Shown here one piece after another: positions 1 through 9,000 of a stretch of DNA of 64,000 bases. The stretch covers positions 8,734 to 72,733 of the forward strand of contig JAGCGE010000152.1 in NCBI GenBank assembly GCA_017649745.1, in the 5' to 3' direction. Source of the stretch: Clostridiales bacterium (lineage in GTDB: Bacteria > Bacillota_A > Clostridia > Saccharofermentanales > Saccharofermentanaceae). The notes under the pieces are model-generated. The model was not told the DNA's origin. It did not search any database and was given only the letters and a program-made list of their open reading frames with translations. Numbering within the stretch: position 1 is the stretch's first letter; the number at the start of each line of letters is the position of its first letter. A program made the translations under genes and the position numbers.

Positions 1-798
1 CCCGATTATGTTAGGGTTGAGGTCTATAACGATCAAACTGGTAGGTATGAGCAAAAGGATGTACCGAAGCGCATAGTTGCGATTGTCGAAAACCCCTTGT
101 ATGCCGTTATGAATGAGCAGAATTCGACACTTCAGCGTCTTGTTCGCAAGCTCGTTCTTCTGGATGCAATAGATGATCGCAACAGCTCAGGAAAGCTGGA
201 TCTTATCATCCAGTTACCCTATGCTACCCGATCAGATATCAAGAAGGATCAAGCAGAAAAAAGACGGAAAGAAATCGAAGATCAACTTGTCAATAATAAA
301 TACGGAGTCGCTTATGCCGATGCGTCCGAAAAGATAATCCAGCTCAATCGACCGATTGAAAACAACCTTATGAGCCAAATTGAGTATCTGACCAAGACTT
401 TATATAGCCAGTTGGGTCTCACCGAGGCGATTATGGATGGTTCAGCCGACGATAAGGCTATGGTTAACTACTATAATCGGACAATCGAACCAATTCTGTC
501 CGCAATCACAGTTGAGATGACTCGAAAATTTATTTCGCAGAATGCTCGAACTCGCGGACAGGTTGTGAAGTCGTTCCGCGATCCGTTTAAGCTCATCACG
601 GTCGAACAATTTGCAGAACTCTCAGATAAACTCATCCGCGGAGAGATCGCAACACCGAATGAGATGAGACAGGTTGCCGGTATGAAGCCGTCCAAGGATC
701 CTAAGTCGGATGAACTCCGCAACAGGAACCTGAACGAGTCTAAAGAGGAGCAAACAGCTCCTCCAGACGAAAAACCAGATTTTTATAAGGAGGAATGA
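1..798 (+). CDS. Portal protein, C-terminal part (5' end outside window)
   Basis: The frame is open from base 1, so the window begins inside the gene and 265 codons of the C-terminal part remain. The visible part has the typical HK97/SPP1-type portal ending: a helix-rich stretch, then LGLTEAIMDGSADDKAMVNY and NRTIEPILSAI, then a tail with GEIATPNEMRQVAGMKP that is common in portal C-termini. Portals form the dodecameric ring at the capsid vertex through which DNA is packaged and ejected. The next gene is the protease-capsid fusion 7 nt downstream, the expected portal-protease-capsid order. The TTG at 97 is only an apparent start. Family call from recalled motifs, no search run. Confidence 0.85.
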   Translation, partial: PDYVRVEVYNDQTGRYEQKDVPKRIVAIVENPLYAVMNEQNSTLQRLVRKLVLLDAIDDRNSSGKLDLIIQLPYATRSDIKKDQAEKRRKEIEDQLVNNKYGVAYADASEKIIQLNRPIENNLMSQIEYLTKTLYSQLGLTEAIMDGSADDKAMVNYYNRTIEPILSAITVEMTRKFISQNARTRGQVVKSFRDPFKLITVEQFAELSDKLIRGEIATPNEMRQVAGMKPSKDPKSDELRNRNLNESKEEQTAPPDEKPDFYKEE

Positions 799-805
799 GT
801 CCGAA

Positions 806-2704
806 ATGAAGAGTTTCGTTCACAACGGAGTTGAATACGACTTCCGCGGTTGGGCCACAAAGAACAATCTTCGTTGCACGGACGGCAGAGTCATTCGCCA
901 GAACGCATTTGCCGCTCAGGACGGGCAGAAAGTCCCGCTGTGCTTCGGTCACAACCACGATGACGTATTCCACATTCTTGGCCACGCTCTGCTGAAGAAT
1001 GAACCGGAAGGCGTTCGTGCCTACTGCAAGTTCAACAGCACCGAACAGGGTCAGAATGCAAAAGAAGCCGTTCTCAACGGCGATCTCGATTCGCTGTCGA
1101 TCTATGCTGGTCATCTGAAGCACAATGGTGCAGATGTCATGCACGGTAAAATCGTCGAGGTCAGTCTTGTTCTTGCCGGCGCAAATCCCGGCGCAAAGAT
1201 CGAGGACGTGTTCGCCCATGGCGACGAAGATGAATGCTCCGGCGGCGTCATCACAACTGGCGATTACATTGAATTTGCTCATGCCGATGAATCCGATACA
1301 GAACCGGTCGGTGAGCAGGAAAAGGAGGAACCTGTAATGAGTTCCGAACTGTCCCATGCGGAAAAAGAACCGGATCAGAAGACTGTTCAGGATGTTGTCG
1401 ATTCGATGACTGAAGAACAGCAGACCATTATGGCTGCTATTGTCGGTGTTTCCGTTGAGCAGGCGCTCGAAGAAGAGCGCGCTAAAAACGCAAAAGAAAA
1501 AGAGGAGGAAGATACTGTGAAGCACAATCTGTTTGCAGATGATAACAGCACCCAGCGCACCAATGTTCTGAGCCACGCGGATGGCGAGGCGATCATTGCG
1601 CTCGCAAAGGAGTCGAGCGTTGGTTCTCTGAAGACCGCAATGAAGATTTTTGCTCAGAACAACAAGGAGATCCTTGCCCACGGCTGGGATTCCGAAACCA
1701 TCGGTCAGCTGTTCCCGGAGTATAGGGATGTCAAGCCAGGCGCACCGGAGATCATTTCCCGCGATCAGGGCTGGGTTACCGCGGTTCTGAACGGCGTTCA
1801 CAAGAGCCCGATCAGCCGTATCCGCACTCGTCAGACCGATATCCGCGATCTGGAAGGCGAACAGGACCTGAGAGGTCATGGTTATAACCGTTCCAAGAAC
1901 AGCGGTCGCAAGGATAAGATCGGCAACTTCAAGCTGCTGAGCAGAACGACCGATCCGCAGACCGTGTATGTCATCGATGAGATCCATCGTGACGACATCG
2001 TCGACATCGTCGATTTCGACATTGTCAAGTACCAGTATGAGATCATGAAAATGCTTCTCAACGAGGAGCTGGCAGTCGACTTCATGATCGGTGATGGTCG
2101 TGAAGACAGTGATGATCACAAGGTTCACGAAGAGCACATCCGCCCGATTTGGACAGATGACGAGCTCTACACCATTCATGCCGACGTCGACATCGAGGCG
2201 GCTCGCGATGAAATCCAGGGTTCTAACACCTCTGCGAACTTCGGTGAGAACTACATTTATGCGGAAGCAATCATCACCGCAGCTCTGTATGCGCGTGAGG
2301 GTTACAGAGGTTCCGGCAAATTGGACTTCTACTGCACCCCGCATCTTCTGAATGTCATGCTGCTCGCTCGTGATCTGAACGGCCGTCGTATCTACGACAG
2401 CATTACCGATCTGGCAAGAGCACTGAACGTCAAGAACATCTACACCGCAGAGCAGTTCGAGAACAAGACTCGTACTGTCGGCGAGGGCGCGTCTGCACAG
2501 ACCAAGAAGCTTCTCGGTCTGTTCGTCGATCTGGAAGACTACCATGTCGGCGCTACCAAGGGCGGCGAGATCACCAGCTTCAAGGATTTCGACATCCACT
2601 TTAATAAGTATGAGCAATTGATCGAGACCCGCATCTCCGGCGCGAACACTCGCGTTAAGTCGGCAATCGCGCTTGAGGAAGACGTCACTCAGGGAAACCC
2701 TTGA
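806..2704 (+). CDS. Fused prohead protease - scaffold - major capsid protein
   Basis: A single 632-aa ORF covers what are usually two or three genes. Residues 1-150 look like an HK97-type (U35) prohead protease: FGHNHDD carries the candidate catalytic His, LDSLSIYA the candidate Ser, followed by IVEVSLVLAGANPGAK. Residues about 178-237 are acidic and helical (TVQDVVDSMTEEQQTIM), like the scaffold/delta segment. Residues 238-632 look like an HK97-fold major capsid protein. Two in-frame internal starts with strong Shine-Dalgarno sequences occur at the domain borders (1337 and 1517), which would give separate scaffold-capsid and capsid products from the same reading frame. The stop overlaps the next start. 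Confidence 0.88.
   Translation: MKSFVHNGVEYDFRGWATKNNLRCTDGRVIRQNAFAAQDGQKVPLCFGHNHDDVFHILGHALLKNEPEGVRAYCKFNSTEQGQNAKEAVLNGDLDSLSIYAGHLKHNGADVMHGKIVEVSLVLAGANPGAKIEDVFAHGDEDECSGGVITTGDYIEFAHADESDTEPVGEQEKEEPVMSSELSHAEKEPDQKTVQDVVDSMTEEQQTIMAAIVGVSVEQALEEERAKNAKEKEEEDTVKHNLFADDNSTQRTNVLSHADGEAIIALAKESSVGSLKTAMKIFAQNNKEILAHGWDSETIGQLFPEYRDVKPGAPEIISRDQGWVTAVLNGVHKSPISRIRTRQTDIRDLEGEQDLRGHGYNRSKNSGRKDKIGNFKLLSRTTDPQTVYVIDEIHRDDIVDIVDFDIVKYQYEIMKMLLNEELAVDFMIGDGREDSDDHKVHEEHIRPIWTDDELYTIHADVDIEAARDEIQGSNTSANFGENYIYAEAIITAALYAREGYRGSGKLDFYCTPHLLNVMLLARDLNGRRIYDSITDLARALNVKNIYTAEQFENKTRTVGEGASAQTKKLLGLFVDLEDYHVGATKGGEITSFKDFDIHFNKYEQLIETRISGANTRVKSAIALEEDVTQGNP
1321..1339 (+). promoter_or_regulatory. 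Internal ribosome-binding site and ATG inside the protease-capsid ORF (scaffold-capsid start)
   Basis: AAAGGAGG lies 8 nt before an ATG at 1337 that is in frame with the start at 806 (residue 178, MSSELSHAE). This is as strong as the best RBSs in the window and sits exactly where the protease domain ends. Initiation here would give a 455-aa scaffold plus capsid product. Nested in-frame starts of this kind are known for lambda C/Nu3; their use here is inference. Confidence 0.6.
1502..1519 (+). promoter_or_regulatory. Internal ribosome-binding site and GTG start for the capsid-only product
   Basis: GAGGAGG at 1502-1508 is followed after 8 nt by GTG at 1517, in frame with 806 (residue 238, V in DTVKHNLFAD). 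It lies at the scaffold/capsid boundary, so initiation would produce a 395-aa capsid protein of normal size without cleavage. The Glu-rich coding (EEE) could produce the SD-like string by chance, so this is less certain than the 1337 site. Confidence 0.5.
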
Positions 2705-3120
2705 GTGGCTTAACCGCGGACGCCGATATCGACGAGTCTCTTGATCTCTTCGGATATACCGTTGACGATCTCCAGTCTGATGTCGAGGTCGACGGAACGA
2801 GCGTTTCCGGTATCCTGAACTACATCGACGACTACACGTCAGCAGGATATACCGACGAAGAAGCAGAGGGTAATTTCCTCGTCCTACACTTCAGTGTTCC
2901 CGATGTCGAAGATGCTGAGATTCAGATCACGACTAACGGTCGCACGAAGACCCTGGACGAGGACGGCATCCTCATCGCTCGTGTCGCGGATAAGGACTCG
3001 CAGACAATCACAGTCGTGGCGAGTAAGGACGGTTATGACGATGTCACAAAGGTCTATGATCTCAGCGGCCTGATCGTTGAGGACGGAGAAGATGACAATC
3101 CGCTCGATAACAACGGCTAA
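2701..3120 (+). CDS. Putative capsid decoration / cement protein
   Basis: 139 aa, very acidic. The most likely start is TTG at 2701, which overlaps the stop of the capsid gene and suggests coupled translation. The protein reads as a short N-terminal segment, then a compact beta-rich domain (NFLVLHFSVPDVEDAEIQI, then DGILIARVADKDSQTITVVA and DGYDDVTKVYDLSGL) that I recall in Firmicutes phage proteins coded directly after the major capsid protein. Position and composition suit a capsid decoration or head-fibre-type protein. No catalytic motif is seen. A head-tail connector is the main alternative. Confidence 0.5.
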   Translation: MSGLTADADIDESLDLFGYTVDDLQSDVEVDGTSVSGILNYIDDYTSAGYTDEEAEGNFLVLHFSVPDVEDAEIQITTNGRTKTLDEDGILIARVADKDSQTITVVASKDGYDDVTKVYDLSGLIVEDGEDDNPLDNNG

Positions 3121-3141
3121 AACGTGAGGTGAAAATTCAAA

Positions 3142-3486
3142 ATGGCTAAGTTTCACGGCAACATCGGCTTTACCGAGCAGTACGAGAAGACTCCCGGTAA
3201 TTGGACCGAACGAATCGTCGAGAAAGAGTATTTCGGAGAAGTCATAAGCCTCTCCTATAACGCTCGTAGTGGTTCCGAAACCACAAACGACGAACTGACT
3301 GTTAACAAGCGCATCAGCATTGTTGCCAATGACTATGCCTTCCAGAATTTCCATTTCATGAAGTTTATCGTGTATATGGGGGTAAAGTGGAAAATCACGA
3401 GTGTTGAACCGCAATACCCCCGTCTGATTTTATCGATGGGAGGAGTTTATAATGCGAAATCGCCTAACTCTTCAGTCGATGCTTGA
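3142..3486 (+). CDS. Head-tail joining / head closure protein, putative
   Basis: 114 aa, starting with ATG 10 nt after the GTGAGGTGA ribosome-binding region. Sequence is beta-rich (IVEKEYFGEVISLSYNARSG, KISIV-type strands) with no membrane segment. Its place after the capsid/decoration genes and before the tail terminator-like gene is where head-closure or stopper proteins are found in siphoviruses. Its last 35 nt overlap the start of the next gene in another frame, indicating translational coupling. The call rests mainly on synteny. Confidence 0.5.
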   Translation: MAKFHGNIGFTEQYEKTPGNWTERIVEKEYFGEVISLSYNARSGSETTNDELTVNKRISIVANDYAFQNFHFMKFIVYMGVKWKITSVEPQYPRLILSMGGVYNAKSPNSSVDA

Positions 3487-3757
3487 GGAACTCCTCGGAA
3501 GCAGAAATGTTTATTTTCGAGCTCCGACGAGTGCTATGATGCAATACCCCGCCATTATCTATCGTCTGTCAGACATTGACAACACGCATGCTAATGACGG
3601 GGTTTATGCTTCTCAGAAACAGTATGAGATCATAGTGATTGATGAGGATCCTGACAGCCTCATTCCCGATAAGGTGAATCAAATTCCGACTGCGAATTTC
3701 GTTCGACCGTATATCGCGAATAACCTCAACCACTGGGTCTTTACTATCACTTACTAA
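3452..3757 (+). CDS. Tail terminator / neck protein, putative
   Basis: 101 aa. ATG at 3452 follows GGGAGGAG by about 6 nt, and the RBS lies inside the preceding gene. The protein opens with a helix (MLEELLGSRNVYFRAP), then a beta region (YPAIIYRLSDID..., QYEIIVIDED), and ends VFTITY. This layout, and its place directly before the major tail protein, match tail terminator or neck proteins that cap the tail tube during assembly. Call from synteny and overall fold pattern. Confidence 0.5.
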   Translation: MRNRLTLQSMLEELLGSRNVYFRAPTSAMMQYPAIIYRLSDIDNTHANDGVYASQKQYEIIVIDEDPDSLIPDKVNQIPTANFVRPYIANNLNHWVFTITY

Positions 3758-3773
3758 CAAAGGAGGAATCCAA

Positions 3774-4598
3774 ATGGCACAGCTTGTTTGGGACGATACC
3801 GGTCGTAAGAAGTATACACTGGGTATTCACAAAGTTGCTCTGTTCGTTTCCGATCCGTCTGCTGCGACCGGTTATGCTGCCGGTGTTGCCTGGGATGGTG
3901 TCTCTGCCGTGAATGAGTCTCCGTCCGGCGCAGAAGCTACGGATATTTATGCGAACGACGCCAAGTACGGCACTTTCCGTTCCGCGGAGCAGTTCGGCTT
4001 CACAATCGAAGCTTACACCTCTCCGAAGGAATTCGATGTCTGTGACGGTGCTGCCGAGATTGGTCCGGGTGTTGTTGTGCGTCAGCAGACTCGCCGTCCG
4101 TTCGGCCTTGTCTACATGAACACCGTCGGTAATGACACAATGGGCATGGACTACAGCGAAGAGCTGCATATGGTCTGGAATGCGACCTGCTCCCCGTCCG
4201 ATGTCAACCACGAGACCGTCAACGAATCCCCGGATGTCTCCCCGCTCTCTTGGGAGTGCAGCACGACTTCCGTCAACGTTCCTGGTTTCAAGCCGGCATC
4301 TCATATCATCTTCAAGAAAGAGCTGATGGATGCTACGGCATGGAGCAACCTGCTCGCTACCGTTTATGGTGACACGGGCACTGATCCGACTCTTCCGACA
4401 CCGGCCACTATCGTGTCCACTTACGGCACTCAGTACACCTATACTAAGGTTACTGATGTGAGCGAGCCGGATGACTGGGACACAAAGTACTACACTGATT
4501 ACTATACCAAGTATGGCGACGTCTATACTCTGGTTCCGCGCCAGGACGACCCGCCGACATATGTTTCTGGCGAGTTCTACAAGCGGACAACAGCGTAA
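3774..4598 (+). CDS. Major tail (tube) protein
   Basis: 274 aa with a good AAAGGAGG site 9 nt before ATG. The N-terminal 200 residues are like phi13-type major tail proteins (MAQLVWDDTGRKKYTLGI, GAEATDIYANDAKYG, FTIEAYTSPKEFDVCDG). The last 60 residues (after about 205) are rich in Thr, Tyr and Asp, and look like an added surface domain. The gene is followed by a strong hairpin terminator at 4614-4668, usual for a highly expressed tube gene, and then the tail chaperone genes. Confidence 0.8.
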   Translation: MAQLVWDDTGRKKYTLGIHKVALFVSDPSAATGYAAGVAWDGVSAVNESPSGAEATDIYANDAKYGTFRSAEQFGFTIEAYTSPKEFDVCDGAAEIGPGVVVRQQTRRPFGLVYMNTVGNDTMGMDYSEELHMVWNATCSPSDVNHETVNESPDVSPLSWECSTTSVNVPGFKPASHIIFKKELMDATAWSNLLATVYGDTGTDPTLPTPATIVSTYGTQYTYTKVTDVSEPDDWDTKYYTDYYTKYGDVYTLVPRQDDPPTYVSGEFYKRTTA

Positions 4599-4613
4599 GT
4601 GCTGATTGCCTAA

Positions 4614-4675
4614 TAAGCCACACGGCCCAGTTGCTTTTGACGTTGGGTAGCTGGGCCGATCCGGCTTACTTTTAC
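4614..4675 (+). terminator. Rho-independent terminator after the major tail protein
   Basis: Nested hairpin: TAAGCC (4614-4619) pairs with GGCTTA (4663-4668), and inside it CGGCCCAG (4623-4630) pairs with CTGGGCCG (4651-4658). A T-rich stretch (TTACTTTTACTTT) follows. Located between the major tail protein and the chaperone genes, it could lower expression of downstream tail genes relative to the tube protein. Confidence 0.75.
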
Positions 4676-4694
4676 TTTCGAAAGGAGAATAATC

Positions 4695-5141
4695 ATGTAT
4701 TCTAAGAGAATCAAATATGAAGATTTCGACAGGACTCAGCGTGAAGAAACCTTCTACTTCAATCTTACCGAGGCTGAACTGATAGAGATGCAGTCTTCTG
4801 TCCCCGGCGGTCTTGCCGCATACGGCAAGCGCATTATCGAATGTAAGAACGTTCCTGAGATTATGGATCTGTTCAAGAAGCTCATTCTCATCAGCTACGG
4901 CGAAAAGTCCGCTGACGGTCGTCGCTTCATCAAGGAAGACCCGGTACGCGGCAAGCTTTCGCTTGAATTTATGCAGACCAATGCCTACTCCGAGTTGTAT
5001 ATGGAGTTCATCAACCACCCTGAGTCAGGTGTTGAGTTCTTCAACAACGTTATTCCGGCGAGCATTCGTGACGCTGTCGATCCTAACGAGATTGAAGCGG
5101 CTACAGGTCAGGCTTGGCCTCCGGCGGTGACGAAGGCGTGA
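4695..5141 (+). CDS. Tail assembly chaperone 1 (gpG-like)
   Basis: 148 aa, ATG 7 nt after GAAAGGAGA. The sequence (YEDFDRTQREETFYFNLTEAELIEMQ, then VPEIMDLFKKLILISYGEKSADGRRFIKEDP, then MEFINHPESGVEFFNNVIPA) is characteristic of Firmicutes tail assembly chaperones that bind the tape measure protein during tail assembly. It is followed 5 nt later by the second chaperone-type gene and then, one gene on, by the tape measure. No usable frameshift into the next frame was found, because a TGA at 5144 blocks it. Confidence 0.8.
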   Translation: MYSKRIKYEDFDRTQREETFYFNLTEAELIEMQSSVPGGLAAYGKRIIECKNVPEIMDLFKKLILISYGEKSADGRRFIKEDPVRGKLSLEFMQTNAYSELYMEFINHPESGVEFFNNVIPASIRDAVDPNEIEAATGQAWPPAVTKA

Positions 5142-5146
5142 TATGA

Positions 5147-5692
5147 ATGCTGAAAATTATAGTGCCTGGAGGGGAGTTATTTGACCCCAAAACAGGGACT
5201 TTCGAATACACGAAGCCTGTTGTGTTAACACTCGAACATTCATTGCTCTCACTTTCAAAATGGGAATCCGAGTGGAAGAGACCGTTTATTGATCGTGAAC
5301 ACAGCATTGACGAGTTTAACGATTATATTCGGTGTATGACACTCACAAAGAATGTTGATCCGAATGTTTATGAGGCTCTAACGGATGGAATCCGAAAAAA
5401 AATCCAAGAGTACATCGACGATCCAAGATCTGCGGCGGTTATTCATGATGATGGTACAGCCCGCAAAAGTACAAAGTTTGTCACTTCAGATCTGATATAT
5501 TATTGGATGGCAGAAGGCGGTATCCCGTTTGAACCGTGTGAGAAATGGCATCTTAACCGTTTATTGATGCTTATCCGTATTATGGGTGTCGAAAGACGTA
5601 CCGATAACAAGATGAGCAAAGCCGATTCTGCACGACATCATGCGGCTACGAATGCGGCTAGACGTGCAAAATTGGCTAAACGGAAGAGGTAA
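5147..5692 (+). CDS. Tail assembly chaperone 2 (gpGT/Gp15-like), putative
   Basis: 181 aa. It begins with a beta stretch (MLKIIVPGGELFDPKTGTF), then VLTLEHSLLSLSKWESEWKRPF, a segment I recall in Gp15-type proteins coded between chaperone and tape measure. The C-terminus is very basic (ARHHAATNAARRAKLAKRKR). There is no SD-quality spacing problem: the start lies 5 nt after the previous stop, suggesting coupling. The protein is probably the second chaperone that in lambda is made by frameshifting, here a separate gene. Confidence 0.65.
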   Translation: MLKIIVPGGELFDPKTGTFEYTKPVVLTLEHSLLSLSKWESEWKRPFIDREHSIDEFNDYIRCMTLTKNVDPNVYEALTDGIRKKIQEYIDDPRSAAVIHDDGTARKSTKFVTSDLIYYWMAEGGIPFEPCEKWHLNRLLMLIRIMGVERRTDNKMSKADSARHHAATNAARRAKLAKRKR

Positions 5693-5707
5693 AATGGAGA
5701 AAATGCT

Positions 5708-6094
5708 ATGGCAAGAAGTTTGATTACTGTCCAGCAGTCCGGAAATTTCAAGAATATCGAAGGGTTCTTTAAGAGAACCAAAAAGAAAAACTTGAAAAAA
5801 TATCTGGAATATTATGGAAAAAAAGGTGTTGAGCTTCTTGCCGCAGCTACTCCGAAAGATACCGGTAACACCGCTGCCTCTTGGTCGTATGAGATCGAGG
5901 AAAATAACGGTGATTATTCCATTTATTTCAAGAACAGCAATATGATTGGAAACACTCCGATTGTGATTCTCATTCGCTATGGTCATGCCACGCGTAACGG
6001 CGGTTACGTTACTGGTAATGATTTCATGACTCCCGTGCTTGAAAGCCTATTTAAGGAAATGGCGGATACTATATGGAGGGAAGTGACTAAGTAA
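5708..6094 (+). CDS. HK97 gp10-like tail completion protein
   Basis: 128 aa with a basic N-terminus and the signature ELLAAATPKDTGNTAASWSYEI followed by a beta segment and HATRNGGYVTGNDFMTP. The motif TPxDTGxxxxSW is typical of the HK97 gp10 family of tail completion / minor tail proteins. Those genes usually lie before the major tail protein; here it sits after the chaperones and its TAA overlaps the tape measure ATG (TAATG), so its position is slightly unusual. Confidence 0.7.
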   Translation: MARSLITVQQSGNFKNIEGFFKRTKKKNLKKYLEYYGKKGVELLAAATPKDTGNTAASWSYEIEENNGDYSIYFKNSNMIGNTPIVILIRYGHATRNGGYVTGNDFMTPVLESLFKEMADTIWREVTK

Positions 6095-9000
6095 TGAGCA
6101 GAAGCTATGACGATCGTATTGTACGTATGGGTTTCGATAATGCCCAATTCGAAGCCGGTACGAAACAAACGATGACCACTCTCGATAAGCTCAACGAGAA
6201 GCTCAAGTTGCCCGGTGCAACCGAAGGCGGTAAAAACGTCCAGTCAGCGGTTGACAGTGTCGACTTCTCTGCCATGGAGAAAGCAATTCTCAACATCGAG
6301 AAACGCTTCTCAACGCTCGGTGTCGTAAGTATGAACGTGATCAGCAAGATCACCAACGGCATCACGAGTTCTGTCGCAAAGCTTGAGGCCGCTACTCTTG
6401 GTCAAATCAAGACCGGCGGCTGGAATAGAGCCATGAATATCGCTAACGCGAAATTCCAGATCGAGGGTCTTGGATTCGCATGGGAACAGGTTGAAAAGGC
6501 TGTTAGCTACGGCGTTAAAGACACCGCTTATGGTCTTGATGCGGCTGCTTCCGCCGCTTCCCAGTTGGCAGCATCTGGCGTAGATTTTCAAGAAGTTCTT
6601 GAAACGGTCAACGGTCAGGAACTCACTGCCATGCATAAGTCGCTGCGAGCCATTTCTGGTGTTGCAGCAATGACAAACTCCTCTTATGAGGATATAGCTC
6701 GAATATTCACCACTGTTGCGGGTAACGGTCGTCTTATGGGTGATCAGTTACTCCAGCTTTCGTCCAGAGGCATGAATGCCGCTGCAAAGCTGGCAGAAAC
6801 CCTCAATACCACAGAGGGCGAAATCCGTGACATGGTTTCTAAGGGTCAGATCGACTTCCAGACATTTGCCTTTGCTATGGATAACGCTTTTGGCGACCAT
6901 GCAAAAGAGGCGAATAAGACTTTTACTGGCGCTCTCGGAAACATGAAAGCGGCTCTCTCCAGAGTTGGCGAAATCTTTTCTGATCCTATCATAAATAAAA
7001 CAAACACTCTTTTTATTTCCTTGACCACAAGGATTGACGAATTCAAAAATAAGCTCAAATCCATCAAAGTTCCTCGTACTCTCGAAGAAATCGAGAAAAA
7101 ATACTCCGGAATTTCCAAAAATGCTACCGCTTATACCGAAACGCTCAAGGGTATGGGCGACCGTACCATTAAACTTGGCGAGGATTTCGCCAACATGTGG
7201 CAGTCCGGAATCGATGCATTTTCAGCAATGATTAAATCAGTCGATCTTGATTGGTTTGATAAAGTCGTTGAGAAAGTCGATAAGACCGTCAACAAGGTTA
7301 CCGAGTTCTTTGATCTTATCAAGGAAATCTACGGAGAGTCTGCGGAGGAAGCGGCTGATAGCATTAACGATGCTACCAAAACGCTTTTAGTCAGCGCCGA
7401 AGAAGCCCAAGCGGCTAGGGACATAATTGACAAAGGCATGTATGGCAGCGGCGACGCTCGAAAGAACGCTCTCGCTAAGTTGTTCGGCGACGGAGAAGAG
7501 GGTAAAAAGCACGCGGAAAACGTGCAGGCTTATATCGATTCTATCATTGCTGCTGGGTGGAGCTATGAAAAAGCTTCCATCCAGGTCGAAGATTCAAACA
7601 AACGAATTGCTGATTCTCAAACCGACATGGCTCGCGAAGTGAAAAAAGCGAGGATCAAAGACGTTATTGATGGTGTTAAGAAAACGTTTTCAAATCTTTG
7701 GAAAACAGCGAAGAATCTAGGATCCGCTGCATCAGCAATCATGCGACCGATTTTATCGGCGTTTGGCTCAGTGTTCAATCTCGATTTCAGCAGCTTCACG
7801 TCTGGAACGGCTAGTTTTACTGATATGCTGGTTAAACTCAGCGAGAAGCTCATAGTTAGCGATGAAACTGCCGAGAAAATCGAGAAAGTATTTACAAGAT
7901 TTTTCGAGATAATCAAAATAGGAATCGGATATCTTGAAAGGGGTGTCGACCTCGTTAAGAGCTTCGTCACCGCACTTGTAGAAAGTGATGCGGTAACAAC
8001 CCTCACTGGTTATATTACCGATTTGCTTGATAAAGTTCTCGAGATGGACGCATTGCAGATCACTGAAGATAATCCCATTCTTAAGTTCTTGACGAGTATC
8101 ATTGATGCAGTTGACGGTTTACTAGTCGGAAACGAGGGCGCGCCGTCAAAACTTACAACATTCATAAACGACATCCTTAAGGCTATAAAAGGCATAAATT
8201 GGAAAGACATCGGTAATATTGCTGGCTCTGCGTTTCTTGTGTATGAGATGGTAAATCTCGTTCTCGGCATACGAAAACTCGGCGGACTGATCCTGAGTAT
8301 TGCCGATCTTCCTGCATCTATAACGAGATTCTTTAATAATCTCGGAAATGCTGTTTCGAATATGTCCGGGGCATACGTAGTTTCTACCGTTGCAAAATCG
8401 CTGGCGATTGTTGCTGGAGCTGTTCTCATACTTTCGCAGATTCCTGACGAACAGCTGTACAAGGCATTAGGTACGATAGCGATAATAGCGCTACTTATAA
8501 AGTTTCTGTCTAAAATCGCAATATCTCTTGGCAATGGCAAAACGATAAATTCATTCAAAGAATTGATATCGTCATTTAAGACCGTATTTTCAGCAGTTAA
8601 GGTTATCGGTTCGCTCTCAGTGGCGTTTCTTGCTCTCGCTGGTGCTGCATCGATAATCGGAATCGGTATGGCGATTATTGAAAAGAGTGGTGCCGCAAAA
8701 CCGTCCGCGCTGTTCCCGATGATTATATTGCTTACTGCTTTGACGGGTATCGTCATTGTGATTGGCGAATGGTTGCAGTCGGTAAATCCCAAGACACTGA
8801 CAAAAATGCCTGTTGTCTTCAGCGCCATATCGGTGATGCTTGTTTCTTTAGGTGGGGCAGTATTAGCGATGTCAGCGGCGATGAAGATTCTGTCTACTAT
8901 TCCGTCTGATACGTTCGGTTTGATAATCACTCTTATGGGTGTAATGTTTGTAGGTACGTCGTTAATAGTCAAAATGGCTACAGACGCAAAAGCAAAGGAA

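Noticed and set aside
740..2617. Long leftward ORF opposite the capsid gene (625 aa)
   Set aside because: Shadow of the strongly biased codon use of the capsid gene on the other strand; no ribosome-binding site or recognisable protein.
3747..5018. Leftward ORF opposite the major tail protein
   Set aside because: Mirror of a structural gene, crosses the intergenic terminator, no RBS or family.
4695..5692. Programmed frameshift joining the two tail chaperone genes
   Set aside because: The second frame has a TGA immediately before its start, so a frameshift product could not read through; no slippery sequence found.
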